NCBI GenBank assembly: GCA_002368795.1
Contig: DFFG01000037.1
Span: forward strand, 748 to 18,208
Source: Eubacterium sp. UBA3782
GTDB lineage: Bacteria > Bacillota > Clostridia > Lachnospirales > Lachnospiraceae
Reading direction: 5' to 3'
Length of the DNA stretch: 17,461 nucleotides
Of this stretch, positions 5,277 through 13,250 are shown piece after piece. Within the stretch, counting starts at the first letter, position 1; every line of letters starts with the position of its first letter. The position numbers and the translations under genes are program-made. The notes under the pieces were generated by a model. It was given only the letters and a program-made list of their open reading frames with translations, did no database searches and was not told the origin of the DNA.

Positions 5277-6835
5277 TCTCCCGATGCCGCCTGTACACTT
5301 TCATTGGCTGTCTGCGCATCGCTCTTTGCCTCTGCTGAGGCGTCTGCATCGCTCTGCGCTGCTGCCTGGTTACTGCCGTTTGCTGCATCCGCTGCATCGC
5401 CTGTATCGGCTGCTCCGGTCGTTCCGTCAGATGCGGTACCCTCGGCTGCGCTTCCATCTTCTGTCTTTGTCTTTTCGCCGAAGGTGAACCCGACCGTTCC
5501 GTCGGATGCGCTGTTGTAGACCGTCTCGGTGCCGTAGTTCCAGGTGATCAGCTCGCTCCGGTAGTCCAGCTTCTCCATAATGCTCTTTGCATCCTCCCCG
5601 GTCATGACCGTGGGCTTGTAATCGTTAAACTCCCAGGTCGAGGATACGCAGCAGGGAATGACATTGATGTCAGTGCCGGTGATCTTTCCTTTGCTGTCCA
5701 TGTGGAAGGTCTGCTGGAAGATAATCGTGTCCATCTCGGTCGGATGGTAATTTCCGCCAAAGCAGAAATTGCCAAGGCTGTAGCAGATCGTCTTTCCATT
5801 ATAATATTCGATGCCCTGCAGCACATGGGGATGATGGCCGATGACCAGATCCGCACCTTCGTCGATGGCCTGGTGGGCCAGCTCGACCTGGTAGCCGTCC
5901 GGCACCTGCTGCAGCTCGGTCCCCCAGTGGAAGACCGCGATGATCAGATCGCACTGCTCTGCCTTCAGCTTGTCCATACAGGCGGTAACTTCAGGGGCTA
6001 CCCAGCCCAGCTGATCCAGCTCATATACGCCGAAGATGCCGACCTTGTATCCCTTCACATCCAGGACCGCCACATCCTCATATCCAAAATGGGTGATCCC
6101 ATTCTCCTCCAGGATGTTCACGGTATCCAGATAGCTCTGCTCTCCGTAATCTGCGCTGTGGTTGTTGGCCAGATTTGACGCTTCGATGGAGGAATTTTTG
6201 ATGATATCGATGTAGGCGGGATCGCCCTTGAAGGCGAACTCCTTGTATTCTCTGGCCGTCTCATTTGTCAGGGTACCCTCGAAATTGATGACGGTCAGGT
6301 CATCTTTCTCAAAGATCTCCCGGACATTGTCCATAAAATAATCCGGCCCGTTGTTATCATAGTAATAAGGAAAGCCTGTCTCGTAGGCAAAGCCCTCGTC
6401 CGTCCCCAGAATAAAATCACCGGTAAAGCTCATCTTCAGGTCTGCCGGTTTTTTTTCCTCGATCTCGACCGGCACCGCCGCGAGAGGCTCGGGCGTTGGC
6501 GTGGCGGTCGGCGTGGGTGTCGGCGTCGCCGTTGCTTTCGCCGGAGCGGAAGAAGAAGCCGCCGCGGCTCCTCCTGGAGATACGCTCTCCTGTCCTGCGC
6601 CGGAAACCGAAGCACTTTGCTGCGGCGCAGCACTCTGGCTGCTTCGCCGGTCCAGAACGGCCCGGATAACAAAAAAGCCGATGACAAATACCACCACGGC
6701 AGCAACTGCGATCAGAGCTGTCCGAATGATCCTTTTTCTCTTTTTCTTTTTTCTGGCCTCCAGACGACGGGAAACATTCTGCCTGGACCCGCCGGTCGGA
6801 ATATTCCCTGTATTCTTTTTCCCGTTATCTGCCAT
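5273..6835 (-). CDS. CapA/PgsA-family metallophosphatase-like protein, membrane-anchored
   Basis: A 520-residue protein. A Lys/Arg-rich cytoplasmic start (KKKKRKR, about 30-35) precedes one membrane span (37-61), then a Ser/Ala and Pro/Thr linker with TATPTPTPTATPTPEP (about 100-120). The catalytic-fold region follows at about 133-415: SFTGDFILG, INFEGTLTN, ASNLANNHSADYG, FHWGTELQ and GHHPHVLQ, which give the Asp, Asn and His ligands expected of the calcineurin-like CapA fold. The last 60 residues are an Ala/Asp/Ser-rich low-complexity tail. CapA proteins take part in poly-gamma-glutamate or capsule production, but many clostridial homologues occur without capB/capC, as here, so the role may be general surface-polymer processing. 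The start has AAGGGAG upstream. A consensus promoter precedes it. Confidence 0.9.
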   Translation of the reverse strand: MADNGKKNTGNIPTGGSRQNVSRRLEARKKKKRKRIIRTALIAVAAVVVFVIGFFVIRAVLDRRSSQSAAPQQSASVSGAGQESVSPGGAAAASSSAPAKATATPTPTPTATPTPEPLAAVPVEIEEKKPADLKMSFTGDFILGTDEGFAYETGFPYYYDNNGPDYFMDNVREIFEKDDLTVINFEGTLTNETAREYKEFAFKGDPAYIDIIKNSSIEASNLANNHSADYGEQSYLDTVNILEENGITHFGYEDVAVLDVKGYKVGIFGVYELDQLGWVAPEVTACMDKLKAEQCDLIIAVFHWGTELQQVPDGYQVELAHQAIDEGADLVIGHHPHVLQGIEYYNGKTICYSLGNFCFGGNYHPTEMDTIIFQQTFHMDSKGKITGTDINVIPCCVSSTWEFNDYKPTVMTGEDAKSIMEKLDYRSELITWNYGTETVYNSASDGTVGFTFGEKTKTEDGSAAEGTASDGTTGAADTGDAADAANGSNQAAAQSDADASAEAKSDAQTANESVQAASGE

Positions 6836-6876
6836 ATTCTCTCTCCCTTTGCCGCTTTAAGCGCACATACAGTAAG

Positions 6877-6905
6877 ATTATAGCATTGTTTTTGGCATAT
6901 GACAG
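6877..6905 (-). promoter_or_regulatory. Promoter of the CapA-like gene
   Basis: TATAAT (6877-6882) with CTGTCA (6900-6905) at 17-base spacing on the minus strand; predicted start near 6870, about 35 bases before the start codon. Confidence 0.7.
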
Positions 6906-6910
6906 ATAAG

Positions 6911-6962
6911 TTTGAAAAAATTTAATCGGCTTCTGTCTTTATCGGATCCGGATCCAGCCGAT
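6911..6962 (-). terminator. Intrinsic terminator at the end of the GT2/phosphodiester glycosidase operon
   Basis: ATCGGCT (6956-6962) pairs with AGCCGAT (6925-6931) on the minus strand and is followed by TAAATTTTTT. The 5' arm overlaps the last codons of the small membrane protein, and the loop holds the self-complementary GGATCCGGATCC. Moderately strong. Confidence 0.55.
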
Positions 6963-7604
6963 CAGCGCAGCTGCAATGCCGCCGGCAAGCAGAATGCCGC
7001 CGATCCAGAAAAATGCCGGCAGGTACGGGGATGCCGTCCCGGCGATCTCCAGAATACCCTGCAGCAGGAAGCCGCAGGTCATAGTGGCACAGCCTGCGGC
7101 AAGGGCATTGGCGGAAATCGTCCCGGTCCTTCTCCGGGCAAAAAGGAGAGCCAGATACCAGAGGAAGCAGCAAAGAGGGATCAGCCATGCGGTATCCATG
7201 TAAGCCGAGGCCACACCGTGCCCAAAGTAGTTATAGATCCGGGAGAAGATCAGGATAAACACTGCCGCACCAAGATACCTTCTCCGCAGTACGGCACCGT
7301 CGGTCTTTGCGGCACCTGCAGCACCTGCAGTCCTTGCAGCACCTGCATCTCTTGCGGCCCCTGCAGCACCTGCCGTGTCGGCCCTGCGGGCGCTGCCGGC
7401 CGCCTGCGAACGGCGCCTGGCGCTCTCTGCATTCTCCTTAGCTCCGTCAGGGAAGCTGAGGCTCCCCATGTTTTGGTCTGGCTGTGCCCGGCTTCTGGCA
7501 TTTTGGGCATTTGGGGCATCTTCCGCACTGCTGCCCGGCATCACCACATAAAATGTTTTCTTCGCATCCAGCTGTCTTTTATTCTCAATAGCCGATGTAT
7601 ACAA
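6939..7604 (-). CDS. Small Ala-rich membrane protein of unknown function
   Basis: A 221-residue protein I do not recognise. The first 105 residues are hydrophilic and low in complexity, with degenerate AGAAGAARDAGAARTAGAA repeats (about 78-97). The rest has about four membrane spans: roughly 110-127, 135-156, 163-185 and 193-216. The start is a TTG at 7604, supported by GGAAGG nine bases upstream and an in-frame stop shortly before it; it overlaps the end of the phosphodiester glycosidase gene by 20 bases, so translation is probably coupled. An internal ATG (codon 22) is the alternative. As third gene of the GT2/GtrA operon it may help handle a lipid-linked or exported glycan, but nothing in the sequence shows this directly. 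Confidence 0.7.
   Translation of the reverse strand: MYTSAIENKRQLDAKKTFYVVMPGSSAEDAPNAQNARSRAQPDQNMGSLSFPDGAKENAESARRRSQAAGSARRADTAGAAGAARDAGAARTAGAAGAAKTDGAVLRRRYLGAAVFILIFSRIYNYFGHGVASAYMDTAWLIPLCCFLWYLALLFARRRTGTISANALAAGCATMTCGFLLQGILEIAGTASPYLPAFFWIGGILLAGGIAAALIGWIRIR
7303..7389 (-). repeat. Degenerate short repeat in the Ala-rich segment of the membrane protein
   Basis: Plus-strand blocks of GCACCTGCAG-type sequence recur about four times with GTCCTTGCA and TCTCTTGCG variations. They encode the Ala/Gly-rich segment (about residues 72-100). Such in-frame repeats can change length by slippage. Confidence 0.6.
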
Positions 7605-8757
7605 TATCGCTCACCTTCCTTTCACTGCTTCCGCTCCTGCCGCCGGCAGGATTGTTGATAATCTCCCCCATAAAATACAGGGTCGTGGAGCCGCCGCCAT
7701 CCAGATTATAGCCGACCGTGCAGCCCTGCTCCTGCAGGACCTCCGCCAGCTCGTAAAGCGTCAGTCCTTCGCTCTCCTCTGTCCGGCCGTCGGAGACGAC
7801 GATCACGTAGTGCAGAGGTGAGATCATGCCAATCGCTGTTCTCGGATTGGAATTCATCGCCTGATCCACCTCCTCGCCGATGCTGACGGAGATCTCTCCG
7901 TCCTCCACCAGAGCCGGCCCAAAGGACAGGACCTGCCAGGCACCTGACGAAAGGAGCTCCTGGGCTGTCGTTTCTGACTCATCCGCTATGGCAAAGGTGC
8001 CGTCCGCATAGATGACCAGATCCTCACTGTCGCCGGAGGTGTCCCGGTACAAAACGCCGTTGCGGATCACGTAGCCGTAATCCCGGAATCCATAATAGTC
8101 GCCGTTTATCGCCAGGATGGCGTCATTTCTCTCTGCCATGTCCGAGGTAGTCTCCTTGATGTTTCTTCCAAAAGTATCCTCGGCAAAGGCTGTCTGGAGA
8201 TAAGATGCGCTGGATAGCTGCACATCGGCGATATACACCTGGGTGCCGGCGATGGTCTCCTCGGTGATCGTGACGGAAATATTTTCGTCGGAATAGGAGG
8301 AAGATGTGACCACCGGCTCCGCCGCGCTGTCTGAAGCATTCTCCCCTGCCTGTGCTGCCGCTGTTGTCTCTGCGGCCGATGCAGCAGACAGCGCCTCGTT
8401 TTCTCCTGCCATACTATCTTCTGCCGTCGTATCACCTGCCGCACCCGCGGATGCAGCGGATGTAGCTGCACTTATCTCAGCGGCAGCCTCCGCAGCCGCT
8501 TCTGTGCTCTGCCCCTCCTGCAGGGCGGCGCTTCCATGGGGGATATAATTCACCCCATCTGTCTCTGTTCCATTGTCCTCCGTGCCAGAAGCAGACAGTG
8601 CCGCTGTGGCGCTGGCAAAAAGCTCCTCGCTGGACAGCTCCGCTGCCGCCGCCGTCTGGGCTTTCGGGATCACAAAGGTATCCAGCAGCACAAAGCTGGC
8701 GGCGGCCGTAAGGACGACTCCATATATCATACCGAAGACCGGCCGTTTTTTTCTCAT
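7585..8757 (-). CDS. Phosphodiester glycosidase family (NAGPA domain) protein, exported
   Basis: A 390-residue protein with an N-terminal membrane anchor (about 8-30), a 110-residue Ala/Ser/Thr/Glu-rich linker (about 40-150) and a C-terminal NAGPA domain (160-390). Diagnostic segments are DAILAINGDYYGFRDYG (212-228), VIRNGVLYRD (230-239), NPRTAIGMIS (304-313), YVIVVSDGR (317-325) and GYNLDGGGSTTLYFMG (349-364). The family is named for the mammalian enzyme that removes GlcNAc from a phosphodiester-linked mannose; bacterial homologues are thought to cut sugar-phosphodiester bonds in surface polymers. It starts at an ATG with GGAGG seven bases upstream and overlaps the glycosyltransferase stop by four bases (ATGA), so the two are translated together. 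The active domain should face the outside. The natural substrate is unknown. Confidence 0.92.
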   Translation of the reverse strand: MRKKRPVFGMIYGVVLTAAASFVLLDTFVIPKAQTAAAAELSSEELFASATAALSASGTEDNGTETDGVNYIPHGSAALQEGQSTEAAAEAAAEISAATSAASAGAAGDTTAEDSMAGENEALSAASAAETTAAAQAGENASDSAAEPVVTSSSYSDENISVTITEETIAGTQVYIADVQLSSASYLQTAFAEDTFGRNIKETTSDMAERNDAILAINGDYYGFRDYGYVIRNGVLYRDTSGDSEDLVIYADGTFAIADESETTAQELLSSGAWQVLSFGPALVEDGEISVSIGEEVDQAMNSNPRTAIGMISPLHYVIVVSDGRTEESEGLTLYELAEVLQEQGCTVGYNLDGGGSTTLYFMGEIINNPAGGRSGSSERKVSDIVYIGY

Positions 8758-9860
8758 ATCACACCTCCTGCTTCCGCGGTCGTAAAATGCGGAAGACTTT
8801 TTCTTTCCCGAAACACCCACCTCTGCTGCAGATAGTAGCTTGCCACGGCCAGATCCACATCTACCAGGGCTTTCACCGCTGTCAGCGGGATCGGCAGGCT
8901 TTGAAATGCAGTGACAAAGAACCAGCTGCAGAACATGATCCCGCAAAAAAGGATGAAATAGCGGATCCCCTGTCCCGCAGCAGAGCCGCGGTCCGCTCCC
9001 TGCGCCTTAAAGGACCACCTCCGGTTCAGCAGGAAGTTCAGTCCGCCTGACACCAGTCTGGCTGCCACCGTCGCTGCCAGGATCATGCCTGCCCCTGTTC
9101 CAGCCGTTACCAGCAGTGAAAACAGCAGCAGATCCGCGCCGGCCGACAGGAGCGAACTGGCTGCAAACCGCAGGGGCGTGCGGAAGATCCGGAGCGAATC
9201 GGCGACCGGACGAAAGTGAGAGCAGCGGTTTCCATCCTCGTAGACGGTCCGGATCTCCCGGAAGCGTAAGGGTACCTCCCTTGCCGCAGCTGACAGGAAA
9301 TTCATCTCGTATTCATACCGCTCTCCCTCCGTCTGCTCCGCGAGGGAAAACAGCGCGGAAGGGATCGCCCGCAGGCCTGTCTGGGTATCCGGGCATTTCT
9401 TCCCGGTAGAAAGCAGAAAATAAAGGGAAGATATGGCATTGCCATAACGCGAGCGCTTTGGGACATCCGGCAGCTGAAAATCCCGGACGCCCAGGATCAG
9501 CGGCGCCTGGCTCCCGGTATATGCAGAAGCCTCCCGCATCAGCCCTGCGATATCCTCCGGCCGGTGCTGTCCGTCACAGTCGGCGGTAATGATATAGTCG
9601 GTATCCGGCCGGGCGGTGCGGATGCGGGCGATCCCCTTTTTCAATGCCGCCCCCTTGCCGCCGTTTGCCGCACAGTGCAGGACCTCGCAGCCCTTTTCCT
9701 CCAGCTGATCAAAAATATGTGCAAATTCTCTGCCGCTGCCATCGTCGACCACCAGGATATGGCAGTCTGCCTCGCCATGAAGCTGTTCCTTCAGGCCGTC
9801 CGCCAGCGCCAGGACCTTTTCTTCCGGCCGGTAAGCCGGGATCAGGATCGTCGTCTTCAT
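8754..9860 (-). CDS. Bifunctional glycosyltransferase family 2 / GtrA protein
   Basis: A 368-residue fusion. Residues 1-225 are a GT2 domain like polyprenyl-phosphate sugar transferases: TTILIPAYRPE, VVDDGSG (37-43), ANGGKGAALKKG (65-76), the metal-binding ADCDGQ (93-98) and DTQTGLRAIP (158-167). Residues 230-352 are a GtrA domain with about four membrane spans and the typical NFLLNRRWSF (275-284) and QQRWVF (345-350). The GT2 half should transfer a sugar onto undecaprenyl phosphate and the GtrA half should help move the lipid-linked sugar across the membrane; this is family knowledge. The ATG at 9860 is preferred (AAAGGAG six bases upstream) over one seven codons earlier. It is the first gene of an operon with the phosphodiester glycosidase and a small membrane protein. 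Confidence 0.92.
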   Translation of the reverse strand: MKTTILIPAYRPEEKVLALADGLKEQLHGEADCHILVVDDGSGREFAHIFDQLEEKGCEVLHCAANGGKGAALKKGIARIRTARPDTDYIITADCDGQHRPEDIAGLMREASAYTGSQAPLILGVRDFQLPDVPKRSRYGNAISSLYFLLSTGKKCPDTQTGLRAIPSALFSLAEQTEGERYEYEMNFLSAAAREVPLRFREIRTVYEDGNRCSHFRPVADSLRIFRTPLRFAASSLLSAGADLLLFSLLVTAGTGAGMILAATVAARLVSGGLNFLLNRRWSFKAQGADRGSAAGQGIRYFILFCGIMFCSWFFVTAFQSLPIPLTAVKALVDVDLAVASYYLQQRWVFRERKSLPHFTTAEAGGVI

Positions 9861-10309
9861 CTCTATCTCCTTTCCGGGCATTCTGCCCTTTGCGGGAGAT
9901 GCATCTCTCCCGGGTATTTCTCTTTCATGCCAGGGGATATGGGAAACGTCTCAACGGCACTGCCGCAGCAATCGTGAAACAGAAACCTTTTCTTTCTTGC
10001 TCCCTGGTCTTGTGGTAAGGATACCCGTGCAGACTTAAAAGCACCTAAAGCCATACTTTAAACGTACTTAAAACGGTATCTCCTGTGTTTTTTCACAAGG
10101 ATTCGGCCCGCAAAAGCATGTTTTTTTATAGGACAATTCTGTGCGAACGTGGTATTATACTGCCTAAAGTTACAGTCCTCGGCACCCATCCTGTACCTGT
10201 CTGGCACCAGGGGTCTGCCGCCGGACAGACCCACAGCCCATACCCTGCCGGCAGAAAACCGACGCGGCGGCAGCTCCATTTTTAAATAGAAGCAACAAGG
10301 AGAATGGCA
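9861..10309. other. Long divergent intergenic region
   Basis: These 449 bases separate the minus-strand GT2 operon from the plus-strand PTS gene. No supported gene was seen. Contents: a palindrome GAGATGCATCTC around 9896-9907; an exact direct repeat ACTTAAAA (10033-10040 and 10066-10073) within an AT-rich patch; a plus-strand promoter (10130-10158); and two hairpins in the PTS leader (10211-10232, 10245-10273). I could not find a convincing minus-strand promoter for the GT2 operon. Confidence 0.6.
10130..10158 (+). promoter_or_regulatory. Promoter of the PTS EIIC-type gene
   Basis: AGGACA (10130-10135) and TATTAT (10153-10158) at 17-base spacing, giving a leader of about 145 bases. The leader holds GGGTCTG/CAGACCC (10211-10217 with 10226-10232) and CTGCCG/CGGCAG (10245-10250 with 10268-10273), the latter followed closely by a short T-run. 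Confidence 0.5.
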
Positions 10310-11401
10310 ATGGAAAGCTTTAAAGCCTTTCTGAAAAAGAAAAATGTAGAGATCTCTCTGAAGCGCTACGGAATTGATGCCCTTGGCGCCATGGCGCAGG
10401 GTCTTTTCTGCTCCCTGCTGATCGGCACGATCATCAACACTCTGGGAACCCTGTTCCACATCCCGTTTCTGACCACACCTGTGGCGACGGTCTCCGGCAT
10501 TGAATACACGGTCGGCGGCCTGGCCATGGCGATGAGCGGACCGGCCATGGCTGCAGCCATCGGCTATGCCCTGCAGGCACCGCCGCTGGTCCTCTTTTCC
10601 CTGATCACCGTAGGCTTTGCCTCTAATGCCCTTGGCGGCGCCGGCGGTCCCCTGGCCGTCCTGTTCGTGGCCATCATCACGGCAGAGGCCGGCAAGCTGA
10701 TCTCAAAAGAGACACGGGTCGACATCCTGGTCACACCTCTTGTCACCATCGGTGTCGGCGTTCTGCTCTCCGCCCTGTTTGCCCCGGCGCTCGGCCGCCT
10801 GGCCTCGGGTGTCGGCAGCATCATCATGTGGGCCACCGAGCTTCAGCCCTTCCTGATGGGGATCCTGGTCTCCGTGGTCGTGGGCATTGCCCTGACCCTG
10901 CCAATCTCATCGGCTGCTATCTGTGCAGCCCTTGGACTGACCGGACTTGCCGGAGGTGCTGCCGTCGCCGGCTGCTGTGCCCAGATGGTCGGGTTCGCCG
11001 TCATGTCCTTCCGCGAAAACGGCTGGGGCGGCCTGGTCTCCCAGGGCATCGGCACCTCCATGCTGCAGATGCCCAACATCATCAAAAATCCCCGGATCTG
11101 GATCGGACCCACGCTGGCCTCCGCCATCACCGGCCCCCTGGCCACCTGCCTGTTCCGCCTGCAGATGAACGGCGCCGCCATCAATTCCGGCATGGGCACC
11201 TGCGGCTTCTGCGGCCAGATCGGCATCTTCCAGGGCTGGCTGGCAGACATCGAGGCCGGCACAAAGACCGGAATCACTGCCATGGACTGGGCCGGTCTGT
11301 TCCTGATCTGCTTTGTCCTTCCGGCCGTACTCGCTCCGCTGATCAACATGGGCTGCCGCCGTCTGGGGTGGATAAAGGACGGCGATCTGAAACTCTCCTA
11401 A
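10310..11401 (+). CDS. PTS transporter subunit IIC (PTS_EIIC_2-type), stand-alone
   Basis: A 363-residue polytopic membrane protein resembling the PTS_EIIC_2 family. Typical segments are GIDALGAMAQGLFCSLLIGT, IGYALQAPPLVLFS with GGAGGPLAV, ALTLPISSAAICAALGLTG, GGAAVAGCCAQMVGF, and NGAAINSGMGTCGFCGQIG near the C-terminus. It should form the sugar channel of a phosphotransferase system, but no EIIA or EIIB domain or gene is nearby, so phosphorylation would need proteins encoded elsewhere, or the protein may work without it. The substrate is unknown. The ATG at 10310 is preferred: AAGGAG ends seven bases upstream, whereas the first ATG (10304) is only one base away. A strong terminator follows, so it is a single-gene transcript. 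Confidence 0.85.
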   Translation: MESFKAFLKKKNVEISLKRYGIDALGAMAQGLFCSLLIGTIINTLGTLFHIPFLTTPVATVSGIEYTVGGLAMAMSGPAMAAAIGYALQAPPLVLFSLITVGFASNALGGAGGPLAVLFVAIITAEAGKLISKETRVDILVTPLVTIGVGVLLSALFAPALGRLASGVGSIIMWATELQPFLMGILVSVVVGIALTLPISSAAICAALGLTGLAGGAAVAGCCAQMVGFAVMSFRENGWGGLVSQGIGTSMLQMPNIIKNPRIWIGPTLASAITGPLATCLFRLQMNGAAINSGMGTCGFCGQIGIFQGWLADIEAGTKTGITAMDWAGLFLICFVLPAVLAPLINMGCRRLGWIKDGDLKLS

Positions 11402-11438
11402 TAAATAGCCCCTTTCAAACGATTACCGCATGTTTTTT

Positions 11439-11475
11439 GGTGGAAACCGTAATTTTTACGGTTTCCGCCTTTTTT
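11439..11475 (+). terminator. Intrinsic terminator after the PTS gene
   Basis: GGTGGAAACCGTAA (11439-11452) pairs with TTACGGTTTCCGCC (11456-11469), 14 pairs with one wobble around a TTT loop, followed by six Ts. A very strong terminator. Confidence 0.95.
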
Positions 11476-11531
11476 ACGCCTGTTGTGCACCCTTAATTGC
11501 GCTTTTAGCGATGGAAAAACCGAAGATTTTA

Positions 11532-11560
11532 TTGACGTAACCAGAGAAAAGTGGTTATAT
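11532..11560 (+). promoter_or_regulatory. Promoter of the AGCS symporter gene
   Basis: TTGACG (11532-11537) and TTATAT (11555-11560) at 17-base spacing; predicted start near 11567, about 70 bases before the start codon. Confidence 0.7.
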
Positions 11561-11571
11561 AGTAAACATCG

Positions 11572-11617
11572 ACAGGCATTCATCTTTTTTCAGGGTATCT
11601 GCCTGTTTTATTTTTTT
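11572..11617 (+). terminator. Terminator-like hairpin at the 5' end of the symporter mRNA
   Basis: ACAGGCA (11572-11578) pairs with TGCCTGT (11600-11606) around a 21-base, T-rich loop, followed by TTTATTTTTTT. It lies downstream of the symporter promoter and upstream of its ribosome-binding site (GGAGGG, 11627-11632), so it could act as an attenuator. The stem is short for its loop. Confidence 0.5.
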
Positions 11618-11637
11618 ATGTTTTCTGGAGGGAAATT

Positions 11638-13029
11638 ATGGAAGCATTCAGCAAACTGATCGGCACGATAGACGATTTTGTCTGGGGTCCGGTCATGCTG
11701 GTACTGCTGGTCGGTACCGGCATCTTTCTTACCGTATACCTGGGCTTTCGGCCCTGGAGAAACCTGGGCTATGCCCTGAAGACTGTTCTCAGCAAGGAAG
11801 CCCGTCAGAAATCGCAGGCTGACGGCGATGTATCGCCCTTCTCCGCACTGATGACCACCCTGGCTGCCACCATCGGTACCGGAAATATCGTCGGCGTGGC
11901 AACGGCCATGTTCTCCGGCGGCCCCGGCGCTCTGGTCTGGATGTGGATCTCCGCAGCCTTTGGTCTGACCACCAAATTCGCCGAGTGTATGCTGGCCTTC
12001 AGGTTCCGTGAGACCAACGCCAAGGGCGAGATGGCCGGCGGACCGATGTACACGATGAAAAATGGTTTCAAGAATAAGCAGTTCGGCCTTGTCATGGGCT
12101 TCCTGTTTGCTCTGTTCGGAACCCTGGCATCCTTTGGTATCGGCAACCTGTCCCAGGCGAACTCCATCGCAGGGGCCATCCAGGAGACCTTTGCCATCCC
12201 GACCTGGATCACCGGCGTCATTCTGACCGCGCTGACCCTTCTGGTCGTCGTCGGCGGTATCCAGAGCATCTCCAGGGTGTCCTCTGTCGTCGTTCCGACA
12301 ATGGCTGTCTTCTATGTCATCGCCGGTCTCATCGTCATCATCATCAACTTCCGCAACCTGCCCACCGGTCTGTACCAGATCTTTGTGATGGCCTTCAACC
12401 CGAAGGCAGTCGGCGGCGGCGTTCTCGGCGCAGTCACCGCCTCTATGATGAATGCCATGCGCTACGGTGTTGCCCGCGGCGTCTTCTCCAATGAGGCAGG
12501 TCTTGGCTCTGCAGCCATTGCCGCATCCGCTTCCACCACCGAGGATGCCGTCAAGCAGGGCTACATCAGCATGACCGGCACCTTCTTTGATACCATCGTT
12601 GTCTGCTCGATCACCGGTCTGACCATCGCCTCCTCCGGCATGCTGGGCGCTTCCGGTGCAGATGGCACACCGCTCAAGGGTGTTGCCCTTACCATGGCAG
12701 CCTTCGAAACTGCGCTCGGTCCGGTCGGCAAGATCCTGGTCTCTGTCGGCGTCGTGCTCTTCGCCTACTCCACCATCATCGGCTGGGAGTATCAGGGTGA
12801 GAAATGCTTTGAGTTTATCGCAAAGAACCATACGGTGATCATGGTCTACCGTATCCTCTTCTCCCTGGTTGTTTACTTCGGTGCGACCCAGACTCTGGAT
12901 CTGGTGTGGAACATCTCCGATATCATGAACGCCCTGATGGCAGTACCGAACCTGATCTGCCTGCTTCTCATGAGCAAGACGATCAAGGAAGAGGTCGACC
13001 GCTACCAGAAGATCATCGAAATGAAATAA
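11638..13029 (+). CDS. Alanine/glycine:cation symporter (AGCS/DAACS family)
   Basis: A 463-residue membrane protein of normal AGCS length (about 450-500), which imports alanine or glycine with Na+ or H+. Hallmarks are FVWGPVMLVLLVGTGIFLT, RPWRNLGYALK, SPFSALMTTLAATIGTGNIV with GVATAMFSGGPGALVWMW (the family signature), AGGPMYTMKNGF, GVARGVFSNEAGLGSA and TFFDTIVVCSITGL. The C-terminus ends IKEEVDRYQKIIEMK. Its start has GGAGGG five bases upstream. It is a single-gene unit with its own promoter, 5' hairpin and 3' terminator. In related bacteria such genes often follow glycine riboswitches; the 70-base leader here is too short to hold one. Confidence 0.96.
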   Translation: MEAFSKLIGTIDDFVWGPVMLVLLVGTGIFLTVYLGFRPWRNLGYALKTVLSKEARQKSQADGDVSPFSALMTTLAATIGTGNIVGVATAMFSGGPGALVWMWISAAFGLTTKFAECMLAFRFRETNAKGEMAGGPMYTMKNGFKNKQFGLVMGFLFALFGTLASFGIGNLSQANSIAGAIQETFAIPTWITGVILTALTLLVVVGGIQSISRVSSVVVPTMAVFYVIAGLIVIIINFRNLPTGLYQIFVMAFNPKAVGGGVLGAVTASMMNAMRYGVARGVFSNEAGLGSAAIAASASTTEDAVKQGYISMTGTFFDTIVVCSITGLTIASSGMLGASGADGTPLKGVALTMAAFETALGPVGKILVSVGVVLFAYSTIIGWEYQGEKCFEFIAKNHTVIMVYRILFSLVVYFGATQTLDLVWNISDIMNALMAVPNLICLLLMSKTIKEEVDRYQKIIEMK

Positions 13030-13061
13030 TCGGCAGAAGCTTAAGCTAAGCGGCTGCAGAC

Positions 13062-13099
13062 AAAAAACTCCGGCGGGAATTTCCCACCGGAGTTTTTTT
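13062..13099. terminator. Bidirectional intrinsic terminator between converging genes
   Basis: ACTCCGG (13067-13073) pairs with CCGGAGT (13087-13093), with inner GGG/CCC, flanked by six As on the left and seven Ts on the right. It ends the symporter transcript on the plus strand and can also end the phosphotransferase transcript arriving on the minus strand. Confidence 0.95.
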
Positions 13100-13199
13100 G
13101 CATATATACAATCCTGCATCTGTTCCATCCAGGATGTTTTCTGTGCGTTTTGGGTTTATATAGCGTTTTTGTTTATACAGCAGCTTTTTATTTCAGAAG

Positions 13200-13241
13200 C
13201 CGCACTGCAGGGCTGCATACCGTACTGCGCAGCCTATGCGG
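13200..13241 (-). other. Hairpin after the LTA-synthase-type gene
   Basis: CCGCA (13200-13204) with TGCGG (13237-13241) and an inner GGCTGC/GCAGCC (13211-13216 with 13229-13234) form a two-part stem just past the stop codon. There is no proper U-tract, so it may stabilise the 3' end, with termination at the hairpin around 13062-13099. Confidence 0.4.
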
Positions 13242-13250
13242 CATGGGCGG

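Noticed and set aside
9863..10054. 63-codon minus-strand ORF upstream of the GT2 gene
   Set aside because: No well-spaced ribosome-binding site and no recognisable protein pattern; probably non-coding.
11608..13128. 506-codon minus-strand ORF
   Set aside because: It mirrors the symporter gene and also crosses its terminator and leader; the composition is typical of an antisense shadow.
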